DNA of 64,000 nucleotides from an uncultured Parolsenella sp. GTDB lineage: Bacteria > Actinomycetota > Coriobacteriia > Coriobacteriales > Atopobiaceae. This document shows positions 45,270 through 53,962 of the stretch, in pieces (within the stretch, counting starts at the first letter, position 1; every line of letters starts with the position of its first letter). Under the pieces are notes generated by a model. It was not told the DNA's origin. It was given only the letters and a program-made list of their open reading frames with translations, and made no database searches. The translations under genes and the position numbers were made by a program. The DNA lies in contig NZ_CAKUIH010000009.1 of NCBI RefSeq assembly GCF_934660935.1, positions 1-64,000 of the forward strand, read 5' to 3'.

Positions 45270-46172
45270 CTACCTCTTCCTTGCCTTGGGATCGAACGCG
45301 TCGCGGACACCGTCGCCCAGTAGGTTGAACGCGAGCACCGTGAGAGTGATCGCCATGCCGGGGAAGAGCATCGCATGGGGCGCCGAGAAGATGTAGTTGC
45401 GACCGCGGCCCAGCATGTCGCCCCACTCGGCCGCTGGCGGCTGGACGCCCAGGCCGAGGAAGCCGAGGGCGGCGCAGTCGAGGATGGCGCTCGAGATGCC
45501 GAGCGTCGCGCGGACGATGATCGACGGCATGACGTTGGGCAGGATGTGGCGCACGATGATCGTGGCATCGGTGTCGCCGATGACGCGCGCGGCGGCCACG
45601 TAGTCACTCTCCTTGACGGCGAGGATCTGGCTGCGCACGATGCGTGCGTATTCCGGAATCGACACGAGGCCGATGGCGACGACCGCCTTCTCGATACCCT
45701 TGCCGAACGCCGCCATGAACGTAATGGCGAGCAGGATCGAGGGCACGGCGAGCATGATGTCCATGCAGCGCATGATGACCGTGTCGACCTTGCCGCCCTT
45801 GTAGCCCGCAATGGCGCCGAGCGCGACACCCACGGTGAGCGAGATCGCGACGGACAGCACGCCCACGGCGAGCGTGACCTGCGTGCCTACGAGGATGCGG
45901 CTGAACATGTCGCGGCCCTGCTGGTCGCAGCCGAAGATGTGCTCCGCGCTGGGCGTAGCGAAGGATTGTGAGAGGTCCTGGGCATACGGATCGCACGGCA
46001 CGATGCCCGGGAAGACCTTCGTGACGATCGCGATAACCACGAGCAGCAGGATGAACACAAGGCTCACCATCGCCGCCATGTTATGGGACAGGGAATACCA
46101 GACGTCCTTCCAGAGGGACTCCTTCTCCTCCGGAGCCGTCTTGGCGGAAGCGTCCATTGTTGCCTCTGCCAT
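45270..46172 (-). CDS. dppC: Dipeptide/oligopeptide ABC transporter permease (DppC/OppC)
   Basis: 300 residues. A cytoplasmic N-terminus of about 30 residues precedes the first membrane helix; FGCDQQGRDMFSRILVGTQ and the EAA loop KESDYVAAARVIGDTDATII are the DppC signatures, and five further helices follow. The ATG at 46170-46172 follows GAGGAG with 8 nt spacing, 5 nt after dppB. Confidence 0.93.
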   Translation of the reverse strand: MAEATMDASAKTAPEEKESLWKDVWYSLSHNMAAMVSLVFILLLVVIAIVTKVFPGIVPCDPYAQDLSQSFATPSAEHIFGCDQQGRDMFSRILVGTQVTLAVGVLSVAISLTVGVALGAIAGYKGGKVDTVIMRCMDIMLAVPSILLAITFMAAFGKGIEKAVVAIGLVSIPEYARIVRSQILAVKESDYVAAARVIGDTDATIIVRHILPNVMPSIIVRATLGISSAILDCAALGFLGLGVQPPAAEWGDMLGRGRNYIFSAPHAMLFPGMAITLTVLAFNLLGDGVRDAFDPKARKR

Positions 46173-46177
46173 GGCGA

Positions 46178-47194
46178 TCACTCCTCTCCCTGCGTGTACT
46201 TGATGCGGGGGTCGAGCAGGGCGTAGATGATGTCGACCACCAAGTTGATGACGACGAAGATTACGCCAATGAGCAGGACTACGCCCTGGACCACGGGGAA
46301 GTCGCTCTTGAGGATGCACTCGACCACGTACTTGCCGATGCCGGGCCAGGCGAAGACCGTCTCTGTGAGGAGGGCACCGCCGAGGAGGCTGCCGAGCTGG
46401 AGGCCAATGACCGTGGAAACCGGCAGCATGGCGCAGCGCAACGCGTGATGCTTCGTGACCTTGCCCTCGGGCAGGCCCTTGGCGCGGGCGGTGCGCACGT
46501 AGTCCTCGTTCAGCGTGTCGAGCATGCTCGAGCGAGTCATGCGCGTGATGATGGCCATGGAGTACATGGACAGCGCGCACGCCGGCATGATCATGTGGAT
46601 GACGGCGTTGCCAAACGCCTCGAAGTCACCGGAGAGCAGCGTGTCGAGGATGAAGAGGCCCGTTCCGCCAACCGGTTGCATGATCGGGTCGATGCGGCCG
46701 CCGGAGGGCAGAATGTGCAGCATTCCCGTGAACAGGATGATGAACAGGATGCCCAGCCAGAAGATCGGCATAGAGACACCGACGAGGGCGAGCAGCGTGG
46801 AAAACGCGTCGACGAACTTGCCCTTGTGCGTGGCGGAGACCACGCCGAGCGCCACGCCGACGACACTCGCGATGATGATGGCGACGATGGCCAGTTCGAT
46901 CGTGGCGGGGAAGCGACTCATGATCTCCGTGGTCACAGCCGTGTGCGTGTAGTACGAGCTGCCGAGGTCCCCGTGGAGCGCACCTCCAATAAAGTCGAGG
47001 TACTGCTTCCAGATGGGGTCGTTCAGGCCCTGGGAGTCGCGCCAGGCGTCCATGGCCTCGCGCGTCGCGTGCTCGCCCAGGACGACAGGGGCGGGGTCGG
47101 CGGCGAACACGCGCATGAGCAGGAACACGACGACGGATAGCCCGATGAGGACGGGAATCGCCTGGAGCACTCGCTTTGCAACGTACTTGATCAA
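46178..47194 (-). CDS. dppB: Dipeptide/oligopeptide ABC transporter permease (DppB/OppB)
   Basis: 338 residues. YVAKRVLQAIPVLIGLSVVVF is the typical first helix, and the EAA loop reads LNEDYVRTARAKGLPEGKV. It starts at TTG (47192-47194), supported by GGAG about 4 nt upstream and by the conserved N-terminal sequence. It is separated from dppA by 230 bp containing a strong hairpin. Confidence 0.92.
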   Translation of the reverse strand: MIKYVAKRVLQAIPVLIGLSVVVFLLMRVFAADPAPVVLGEHATREAMDAWRDSQGLNDPIWKQYLDFIGGALHGDLGSSYYTHTAVTTEIMSRFPATIELAIVAIIIASVVGVALGVVSATHKGKFVDAFSTLLALVGVSMPIFWLGILFIILFTGMLHILPSGGRIDPIMQPVGGTGLFILDTLLSGDFEAFGNAVIHMIMPACALSMYSMAIITRMTRSSMLDTLNEDYVRTARAKGLPEGKVTKHHALRCAMLPVSTVIGLQLGSLLGGALLTETVFAWPGIGKYVVECILKSDFPVVQGVVLLIGVIFVVINLVVDIIYALLDPRIKYTQGEE

Positions 47195-47350
47195 CGCTCT
47201 CCACTCCTTTCCTTATGCGATGTGGATGGTCTTCTCGGCTAGACGGCGAGGCGAAGCAGGCAGCAGGGCGACGCGGCCCTGCCGGCGGCAGCGCACCCGG
47301 CGGCACGGCGCGCCCGGCGGCAGGGCGCCCCGGACCTCCGCTAGAACCGT

Positions 47351-47391
47351 CGCGGGAGCCCGGGGCCTTCCGCTCCGGACTCCCGCGGGAT
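47351..47391 (-). terminator. Hairpin between dppA and dppB
   Basis: CGCGGGAG and CCGG pair with CCGG and CTCCCGCG in a long GC stem with one A-C mismatch. No strong T run follows on the minus strand. It probably stabilises the dppA message or partly terminates, giving more binding protein than permease. Confidence 0.6.
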
Positions 47392-47424
47392 TGCGCTCAG
47401 ACGCCTCTAGCGAAAGGCCCTGCC

Positions 47425-49020
47425 TTAGGCCTCCTTGACGGCGTCGTACAGGAACGCGACAGCCGTCGGGTGGAAGTAGAAGCCAGAGACCTTCGGGCTA
47501 TAGCCCAGGATGTTCTGGGAGTGCGAGATGAGCAGCCACGGCTGCTCCTCGGCGACCATCTGCTCGCACTGCAGGTAGATGGCATCGCGATCGCTGCCGG
47601 AGGGCGTGACGAGGCCCTTGTTGATGAGCTCGTTGTACTCGTCGCTCTTGAAGCGGGCAACGTTCATGGACAGGCTCGGGTCGGAGAGCAGGTTCATGAA
47701 GTTGTCGGGGTCGCCGTTGTCGCCGTTCCAGCCGTAGAAGCAGATGTCGTAGCTCTCGGTCTGGATCTTGGTCTTGTAGGTCGTCCAGTCATAGGTGTCG
47801 ATGGTGACGTCGACGCCGGCCTCCTTGAGGTAGCCCTGGATGGCCTCGGCGAGGACCTGGCCGCCCTTGCCGTTGTACGGACGCGGGTTGGAGTAGGTGA
47901 TGCACTTGACGGAGGTGATGCCGAGGGCTGCGAGCTCGGACTTTGCGGCCTCGGGATCGTACTCGGTCTGCTTGACGTCCTCGTCGTAAGGAGCCATCCA
48001 GGTCGGCATGACGGAGTTGGCGACGGAGGCGTAGCCGTTGTACAGGGAATCAACGAGCTCCTGGACGTTGACGGCCTTGGCGAAGGCCTTGCGGGCGTCC
48101 TTGTTCTTGAAGATCTCGGACTCGGTGTTGAACGCCATGTAGTTGATGTTCATGCCGTCGGCCTTGTAGATCTTGGAGCCACCCTGCTCGACGGTGTCGA
48201 CCACGGCCTCATCGATGCCGTCGATGATGTCGGCCTCGCCGTTGTTGAGGGCAGTGACGCGAGAGGCGGCCTCGGCGATGAAGGTGAAGATGATGTTCTC
48301 GGTCTTGCCGGCCTTCTCGGAGTTCCAGTAGTCCTCGTTGCGCTTAAGGACGATGTTGGAGTTCTTCGTCCAGCTCACGAACTTGTACTGGCCGGTGCCA
48401 ACGGGGTTCTCCATGGCCGTGTCGAACGCGGACGGGGCGACGATCGGCGAGGACATGCACATGGCGATGTTGGCGAGGAACGGCGTGGACGCGGCGCGGA
48501 GCTTGATAACGAGCGTCGTGGCGTCGGTGGCCTCGACGGACTCGACGCCGGTGCCGTCCTCCTGGGAACCGAAGTTGAAGGAGGCGTAGGGCATGTCGTC
48601 GGTACGGTTGGGCTCAAGCTGGCGGTCGATGCAGGCCTTGACGGCCTCGGCGTCGCAGTCGGTGCCATCGTGGAACTTGATGCCCTCGTGCAGCTTGAAG
48701 GTGTAGGTCAGGCCATCATCAGAGACCTCAGGGAGCTCGGCGAGGCCCGGGACAACGGTGCAGGAATCCGTCTCGTACTGGAGAAGGTTCTCGTAGATCT
48801 GGACCATGACCTTCGCGGACTCGCCGTCATCGACGTACGCGGGATCGAGGCCGCGGGGCTCGGCGCCCTGGGAGAAGGTGATCGTGTCGGCGTATTCGCC
48901 GGAGGCGGTGGCAGCCGAGCTGCCGGCACGCTTGGAGCCACAGGCGGTCAGTGCGCTCGCGGCGCTTGCAGCGGCGACGAACTCGAGGAAGTTCTTACGG
49001 GAGATGGCGTTCTTGTCCAT
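47425..49020 (-). CDS. dppA: Peptide ABC transporter solute-binding lipoprotein (DppA/OppA family)
   Basis: 531 residues. Signal peptide with lipobox LTACGS. Family 5 binding-protein features include EPRGLDPAYVDD, GLTYTFKLHEGIKFHDGT and DARKAFAKAVN. It delivers peptides to DppBCDF encoded downstream. The ATG at 49020 follows AAGGAAG. First gene of the operon, preceded by a long regulatory region. Confidence 0.92.
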   Translation of the reverse strand: MDKNAISRKNFLEFVAAASAASALTACGSKRAGSSAATASGEYADTITFSQGAEPRGLDPAYVDDGESAKVMVQIYENLLQYETDSCTVVPGLAELPEVSDDGLTYTFKLHEGIKFHDGTDCDAEAVKACIDRQLEPNRTDDMPYASFNFGSQEDGTGVESVEATDATTLVIKLRAASTPFLANIAMCMSSPIVAPSAFDTAMENPVGTGQYKFVSWTKNSNIVLKRNEDYWNSEKAGKTENIIFTFIAEAASRVTALNNGEADIIDGIDEAVVDTVEQGGSKIYKADGMNINYMAFNTESEIFKNKDARKAFAKAVNVQELVDSLYNGYASVANSVMPTWMAPYDEDVKQTEYDPEAAKSELAALGITSVKCITYSNPRPYNGKGGQVLAEAIQGYLKEAGVDVTIDTYDWTTYKTKIQTESYDICFYGWNGDNGDPDNFMNLLSDPSLSMNVARFKSDEYNELINKGLVTPSGSDRDAIYLQCEQMVAEEQPWLLISHSQNILGYSPKVSGFYFHPTAVAFLYDAVKEA

Positions 49021-49308
49021 GTGCGCTTCCTTACCCTAATCAATCTTGCGGTCTTTCGCTGAATTCGCGTCCGTGCCCGGGTGGACGCATGGGGCTCGCG
49101 CCCACGGTGGACGCGCGGGGATGACGGCAGACCGGACACGCGCGTGAGACCTTGCTCTCATGCGAGCGACGAGCGCGCGAACGGCGCGACCTCGACGTCC
49201 GGGCAGCCATACGAGACTCGACACCTGGGCAGGCGCGAGGCTTCGCAAGCCCCATCCATGCGATGTGAGATGAATTTACAAATTGCGTTTGCGAAAACGG
49301 GATTTGAA

Positions 49309-49372
49309 GCGATTTGTTGGCAAAGTCTTATCCCCGGTGCAATATCAATGCAATCTAGCTGAAACAAATCGC
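49309..49372. promoter_or_regulatory. 10-bp inverted repeat with 44-nt interior
   Basis: GCGATTTGTT (49309-49318) and AACAAATCGC (49363-49372) are perfect complements. It could be a looped operator or a structured leader; it is about 290 bp upstream of dppA. It lacks the core of the palindromic element family. Confidence 0.4.
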
Positions 49373-49589
49373 CCAAGAAAAACTTTATTCCGCTACAGTG
49401 GTCCGGATTAGGACGAACGGGGTGCGCCAACGACCGAGGCCGCGTTCGAAACCGACTACGCGTCGACAACCGACACCACGCTCGCAGCCGACTCCGCAGC
49501 GGCGACAGAGACCCGTCTGCGCGTTTGGCGGAAAGTCGAAATAATTCTTGACTTTCTCTTCGGTTTTACTTTTCCCAGTAAATGACTAG

Positions 49590-49605
49590 GGTTAACGGTT
49601 TAACC
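49590..49605 (+). promoter_or_regulatory. Operator-like palindrome upstream of the PTS genes
   Basis: GGTTAA-CGGT-TTAACC, a 6-bp inverted repeat with 4-nt spacer, about 195 bp before the EIIBC start and about 37 bp after a TTGACT hexamer. It resembles sites of sugar-operon repressors or activators, but no regulator is adjacent. Confidence 0.45.
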
Positions 49606-49799
49606 AATTTCCAACGTTTCCCAAGGTAGAACAACGTTTACCGACAAATTCTTGTCGCGAATTCACCCACGGGATACTTTCTTTAGCGACCGAAACCCAA
49701 ATCGGCCGCACCATCCGTGGCACCAAGTCCGGCACCAGATCCGGGCGCCACGCCCCTTTCCAGAGGACCAGTGCAAACCGGTATATGAAGGAGGAGAAC

Positions 49800-51269
49800 G
49801 TGAAGATCGTAGGAGTTAGCGCCTGCACCGTCGGCATTGCGCACACCTACATGGCTAAGTCCGCCATGGAGGAGGAGTGCAAGAAGCGCGGTTTCGAGTG
49901 CAAGATCGAAGCGCAGGGAGGCATGGGCATCGAGGACGAGCTCTCCCAGGAGGACGTCGACTCGGCTGACCTCGTCATCCTCACGACCGACGTGGGCATC
50001 GAGGGCGAGGACCGCTTCGAGGCCAAGAAGGCCGAGGGCCGCTTCCACAAGGCCGGCACCGCCGACGCCATCTCTGATGCCGCCGCTGTGATTGATGCCG
50101 CCATCGCCGCCGCCGGCATCGACGCCTCCGCGCCCGCCGTCGCCGAGAAGGCCGCCGAGCCCGTCGAGGCCGCCAAGGTCAGCGCCGCCCCCGGTGGTCC
50201 CAAGGCCGCTTCCAAGGAGTCCATCTTCGCCGAGCCCGGCAAGACCCTGCTCAACGCCTTCAACACCGGCGTTAGCTACTTCATCCCCATCGTCGTCATC
50301 GGCGGCGTGTTCCTGGCCTTCTCCCTCGCCTCCGGCACCGCCGGCGCCAACGGCATGGAGGTCACGAACCCGATCATGGTGAGCCTCAACACCATCGGCA
50401 TGGCTGGTATCTCCACCATGATCCCGGTGCTGGCCGCCTACATCGCCTACTCGATGGCCGGCAAGCCCGCCCTCGCGCCCGGCTTCGTTCTTGGTTATCT
50501 GGTTAACAACGCCGTCACCACGCCGAGCGGCGCTGCCGTCTCCACCGGCTTCCTCGGCGCGATGATCATGGCCGTTCTCTGCGGCTACTTCGTCCGCTGG
50601 ATGAAGACCTGGAAGGTCAACGACACGATCAACACGATCATGCCGATTCTGATCATCCCGATCCTGACCTCGCTCGTGCTCGGCATGGCCTACATCTACA
50701 TCCTGGCCACCCCGCTCGGCTTCGTCATGGACTGGCTCACCAACGCGCTCGGCAGCCTCCAGGGTGGCTCCGCCGTCATCCTCGGCCTCGTCATCGGCGT
50801 CATGACCGCGTTCGACATGGGCGGCCCCATCAACAAGACCGCTTCCACGTTCACCATGGCCCTCATGGCCTCCAGCGTCTACGGCCCCAACGGCATGTTC
50901 CGCGTCGCCGTCGCCGTCCCGCCGCTGGCCTGCGGCATCGCCTCCCTCGTCGCCAAGAACAAGTTTGACGACGCCGACCGTCAGATGGGCATCTCCGCCA
51001 TCTTCATGGGCTGCATCGGCATCACCGAGGGCGCCATCCCGTTCGCGGTCAAGGACCTCGGCCACACCCTCCCGGGCATCTGCATCGGCTCCGCCGTGGG
51101 CGCCGCGCTGGCCGCCTTCCAGGGCATCGACTGCTACGTCCCGCACGGTGGCTTCATCGTGGCCCTCGCCACGAACAACGTGGCTCTCTTCTGCCTCGAC
51201 ATCGTGATTGGTGCCCTCGTGGGCGCCGCAATCCTCGTCGCCATGAAGCCGAAGCTCGAGCAGAAGTAA
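49800..51269 (+). CDS. Fructose-type PTS enzyme IIBC
   Basis: 489 residues. The EIIB domain begins VKIVGVSACTVGIAHTYMA with the phosphoacceptor cysteine at residue 9; an Ala/Pro-rich linker (about residues 100-140) leads to a multi-helix EIIC domain of the fructose family, with GVMTAFDMGGPINKTAS and GITEGAIPFAVKD. It imports and phosphorylates a fructose-type sugar. I use the GTG at 49800-49802, since GGAGGAGAAC sits just before it and the conserved protein begins there; the ATG five codons upstream is part of that purine-rich site. The EIIA gene follows after a terminator; no phosphofructokinase gene is present. Confidence 0.9.
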   Translation: MKIVGVSACTVGIAHTYMAKSAMEEECKKRGFECKIEAQGGMGIEDELSQEDVDSADLVILTTDVGIEGEDRFEAKKAEGRFHKAGTADAISDAAAVIDAAIAAAGIDASAPAVAEKAAEPVEAAKVSAAPGGPKAASKESIFAEPGKTLLNAFNTGVSYFIPIVVIGGVFLAFSLASGTAGANGMEVTNPIMVSLNTIGMAGISTMIPVLAAYIAYSMAGKPALAPGFVLGYLVNNAVTTPSGAAVSTGFLGAMIMAVLCGYFVRWMKTWKVNDTINTIMPILIIPILTSLVLGMAYIYILATPLGFVMDWLTNALGSLQGGSAVILGLVIGVMTAFDMGGPINKTASTFTMALMASSVYGPNGMFRVAVAVPPLACGIASLVAKNKFDDADRQMGISAIFMGCIGITEGAIPFAVKDLGHTLPGICIGSAVGAALAAFQGIDCYVPHGGFIVALATNNVALFCLDIVIGALVGAAILVAMKPKLEQK

Positions 51270-51289
51270 GTTAACTCTCTGCACCTTTT

Positions 51290-51317
51290 GGACCCTGTCG
51301 GCTCACCGGCAGGGTCC
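51290..51317 (+). terminator. Terminator between EIIBC and EIIA
   Basis: GGACCCTG(T)CGG-CTCA-CCG(G)CAGGGTCC, a 12-bp stem with one T-G pair, followed by TTCTTTGGTT. Confidence 0.85.
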
Positions 51318-51346
51318 TTCTTTGGTTAAATATCCTGTGTTATACT
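51318..51346 (+). promoter_or_regulatory. Promoter candidate for the EIIA gene
   Basis: -10 TATACT (51341-51346) with TTCTTT 17 nt upstream, overlapping the T tract of the preceding terminator. The -35 is weak. It would give EIIA its own transcript with a leader of about 125 nt, containing two AGCCAGGCAGCAG repeats. Confidence 0.4.
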
Positions 51347-51477
51347 GCCCCGCCGGTCGGGCGCGCGAGGCACCGCAGCCGTTCGCGCGAAGCAGCAACC
51401 CAGCAAGCCAGGCAGCAGATCCGCCAGCCAGGCAGCAGCTGCCCACCGGCAAGACACGTGAAGAAAGGTATGCACCA

Positions 51478-51930
51478 ATGGCTTTCGTCAACGAGAAGAA
51501 CGTCCTGCTCCACCAGAATGCCGCCAACAAGGACGAGGCACTCCGCACCATCGCGGACTATGCCGCCACGCTCGGCCTCACCGATGACGCCGATGCCGTC
51601 TACGACGCCTTCCAGGCTCGCGAGGACATCGACAAGACCGGTATGGTCGATGGCTTCGCCGTGCCGCACTGCAAGAGCGACGCGGTCAAGGACGCCGCCG
51701 TCATCATCTTCAAGAACGAGCAGCCCGTCGAGTGGCCGAGCCTCGACGACAAGCCCGTTGACATCGCCATGGCGCTTCTCATCCCCGAGGGCGAGGCCGG
51801 CACCACTCACCTGCGCCTTCTCTCCAAGTCCGCCGTCCTGCTCATGAACGCGGACTTCAAGGCGACCCTGCGCGGCTCCGATGACGCCGCCCAGATCGCC
51901 CAGGCGCTGAACGAGGGCCTCGGCCTGTAA
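51478..51930 (+). CDS. Fructose-type PTS enzyme IIA
   Basis: 150 residues. The phosphorylated histidine is in GFAVPHCKSDAV, with the family segments ALRTIADYAATLGL and MALLIPEGEAGTTHLRLLSKSA. It takes phosphate from HPr and passes it to the EIIB domain. The ATG at 51478 has AAAGG about 9 nt upstream. It is followed by a strong terminator. Confidence 0.92.
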   Translation: MAFVNEKNVLLHQNAANKDEALRTIADYAATLGLTDDADAVYDAFQAREDIDKTGMVDGFAVPHCKSDAVKDAAVIIFKNEQPVEWPSLDDKPVDIAMALLIPEGEAGTTHLRLLSKSAVLLMNADFKATLRGSDDAAQIAQALNEGLGL

Positions 51931-51967
51931 GGTTTTGGGCAAGCGCCCATAACACGCGTTAACAGCA

Positions 51968-52004
51968 GCGGGCCCGGAGAAATTCCCCTCCGGGCCCGCT
52001 TTTT
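51968..52004 (+). terminator. Terminator of the EIIA gene
   Basis: GCGGGCCCGGAG and CTCCGGGCCCGC, a perfect 12-bp stem with an 8-nt loop, followed by five T. Confidence 0.93.
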
Positions 52005-52117
52005 CATGTGTATCGTGCGAACTTCGCCGGCGACTCGCTCCGGGCGCCTCGCGCGCGTGGGGCAGCCCGGGCGCCTCGCGCGAGACGGCCGGTCCGACGG
52101 CCCGCTTGAACAACCTC

Positions 52118-52876
52118 CTAGAGCATGGCTCCGAAGTCACTCACGAGGATCTGGCCGGTGAGAGCGCGGGATTCGTCGCTTGCCAGGAACAGCGCGATGT
52201 TGGCGACGTCCTCCGGCATGCAGGGCTGCGTACGGAGATTGGAGTGCGTGGCCATGGCGCCCATCATGTCGGCGTCCATGTCGGCGGCGGTGGTGCCGGC
52301 GACCATCGGGGTCACGATGGTGCCCGGGCAGATGGCGTTGCAGCGGATGCCCTCAGCCTGGAAGCGCAGGGCGGTGTGCTTGGTCACGCCGATGACGGCT
52401 GCCTTGGTGGAGACGTAGACGGCGCCGCCGCAACCCTTCTCGCCCGCGACCGAGGCGATGTTCACGATGGCCGCGCCGGCAGACATACGCTTGGAAGCAG
52501 CGCGCATGCAGCGCATGGTACCCTTCTGGTTGGTCTCGATGATGCGGTCGAGGTCCTCGTCAGTGAAGCGGTCAACGGGCTTGAGGCCGGACTCAAGGAT
52601 ACCGGCGTTGTTCACGAGGACGTCAATCCTGCCGTACTTCTCCTCCACGGCGGCCATAAGGCGCTCGGGGTCCTCGGCCTTGGAGATGTCAGTGGCCATG
52701 ACGAAGGTCTTGCCGCCGGCAGCCTCGATCTCGCCCGCGACCTCCTCGAGCGCGGCCTCGCGACGGGCGGTCATGACGACGGTGGCGCCCTCGGCGGCGA
52801 AGAGCTTGGCGATGGCGGCACCCACGCCGGAGTTAGCGCCCGTAACGACAGCGACCTTGTTCTCGAGCCTGTTCAT
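52118..52876 (-). CDS. Short-chain dehydrogenase/reductase
   Basis: 252 residues of the classical SDR type: cofactor motif TGANSGVGAAIAK at residues 12-24, NNAG, catalytic Ser in IVNIASVAG and Tyr/Lys in YVSTK, C-terminal LTGQILVSDFG. The segment around residue 37 (TARRE) suggests NADP(H) preference. The substrate is unknown; sugars, fatty-acyl intermediates or steroids are all handled by such enzymes. The ATG at 52874-52876 follows AAGGGG. It is divergent from the next gene. Confidence 0.88.
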   Translation of the reverse strand: MNRLENKVAVVTGANSGVGAAIAKLFAAEGATVVMTARREAALEEVAGEIEAAGGKTFVMATDISKAEDPERLMAAVEEKYGRIDVLVNNAGILESGLKPVDRFTDEDLDRIIETNQKGTMRCMRAASKRMSAGAAIVNIASVAGEKGCGGAVYVSTKAAVIGVTKHTALRFQAEGIRCNAICPGTIVTPMVAGTTAADMDADMMGAMATHSNLRTQPCMPEDVANIALFLASDESRALTGQILVSDFGAML

Positions 52877-53183
52877 GGTGATTCCCCTTTCATTGCAATG
52901 AACGACGGAGAGGACGTTAGAGCAAACGCTCGGACGAGCCCGCATCGCTTCGGTATGCGGCGCACCGGTCCTCGGCGGGCGTTAGCTCGAAATAACGCCA
53001 TCGCGCCAGGCCACCACTCTCCTTGGTATGTCAACCGAACAGAAGTCCCAATTATGCGAACGGCGTTCATTTAACGGTTTTATGCCGTTAGCTGCATTAT
53101 CCCTTCTTTCCCCCACACCACAGCGTTGGCAACTGTTATGCTCTCCCCAAAATAGTCTTAATATCTGCAAAGGAGGTGCAGCC
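52877..53183. other. Divergent intergenic region between SDR and unknown gene
   Basis: 307 bp. The half nearest the plus-strand gene contains two inverted repeats (53058-53068 and 53072-53090). No gene is supportable, though the frame of the plus-strand protein stays open to 53028. Confidence 0.5.
53058..53090. promoter_or_regulatory. Two adjacent inverted repeats in a divergent promoter
   Basis: GAACG-G-CGTTC (53058-53068) is directly followed by TAACGG-N7-CCGTTA (53072-53090). Two dyads in tandem, sharing AACGG, between divergent genes suggest a regulator site. Confidence 0.45.
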
Positions 53184-53807
53184 ATGAGCCAGTCGTTCAC
53201 TTGGATCAACTTCTCGAAGAGGGAGTATCTGAATCCCGTTCCCTTCAAGAATGATGTCAAGTGGCCCTGTTTCCACCACGTGGGAGCCGAAAGCACGAAT
53301 GCGGTGCTCACCCTCATGGCTGATGAATGGCGCGGCGACGTTATCGCTTTGGTTGGCGATGCCACCGGCCTCGAGTTCTATGAGCACAAGAACTGTCCCG
53401 CGAGCATGCGCCGTCTGCTCGAGCTCACCGAGGGCGAAGGGCCCTGGCGCTATGCAGCGCTCTGGTTCTCGGACGTCTCCGGAAGGTTCAAGTGCGCAAA
53501 AGACAAGGTTGGCCGTCAGCGCGTAGGCGAGGGCGAGGGCGCTTATCTGGAGAAGCTGCCGTTCGAGGGGACCTTCGACAAGGACATCGTGGTCTACCCC
53601 TACATCGTGAACGAAACGACCAACGAGTACTACAAGCGCAAGCCTAACCACGCAGACGATGATCCGTTCAGCGACCTGATGATGGTTCATAGCCCTTCGT
53701 TTATGGGCGAGGACGTGGGCATTTGGATTGGTGACGACGTCCATCCGGCCAAGGAACCGCCTGTTGGCGACTATCGGGATATCACCGACGTCTATACGGT
53801 GGAGTAG
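53184..53807 (+). CDS. Conserved-looking hypothetical protein
   Basis: 207 residues, start set by a near-perfect ribosome-binding site (AAAGGAGGTG, 5 nt spacing). The protein is rich in aromatic and acidic residues, has no signal peptide or membrane helix, and contains a striking C-terminal acidic stretch (HADDDPFSDLMMVHSPSFMG, then DVGIWIGDDVHPA). I recognise no domain. It is transcribed divergently from the SDR gene and followed by a terminator. A cytosolic protein of unknown role. Confidence 0.7.
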   Translation: MSQSFTWINFSKREYLNPVPFKNDVKWPCFHHVGAESTNAVLTLMADEWRGDVIALVGDATGLEFYEHKNCPASMRRLLELTEGEGPWRYAALWFSDVSGRFKCAKDKVGRQRVGEGEGAYLEKLPFEGTFDKDIVVYPYIVNETTNEYYKRKPNHADDDPFSDLMMVHSPSFMGEDVGIWIGDDVHPAKEPPVGDYRDITDVYTVE

Positions 53808-53886
53808 CCCAGCGAGATTACGTACCGCACGCCACGCGTGCCACGCACGCCGGAATCACCGCACTGAGTATCACGCAGCAAGGAAA

Positions 53887-53928
53887 AGCCGCGACGGCCC
53901 GAGCACGGGTTGCCGCGGCTCTTTTTTT
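53887..53928 (+). terminator. Terminator after the hypothetical gene
   Basis: AGCCGCG...CGCGGCT stem with further pairing inside, followed by seven T. On the opposite strand four T follow the stem, so it may also end the convergent hydrolase transcript. Confidence 0.88.
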
Positions 53929-53962
53929 GAATAGCGCCGCCGGTTTGCGCAGCGTCGTAGCC

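Larger units (their letters stand above)
49021..49799. other. Long divergent intergenic region, dppA and PTS genes
   Basis: 779 bp without a supportable gene. The dppA-proximal third is GC-rich; from about 49260 the DNA turns AT-rich. It holds a 10-bp inverted repeat (49309-49318 and 49363-49372), a TTGACT at 49548 without a matching -10, a palindrome at 49590-49605 and AACGTTT twice near 49612 and 49632. Confidence 0.55.

Noticed and set aside
47215..49062. 615-codon plus-strand open frame
   Set aside because: Antisense to dppA; no ribosome-binding site and no family similarity.
49785..49799. ATG five codons upstream of the EIIBC start
   Set aside because: Those codons are the ribosome-binding site itself (GAAGGAGGAG); the conserved EIIB begins at the GTG.
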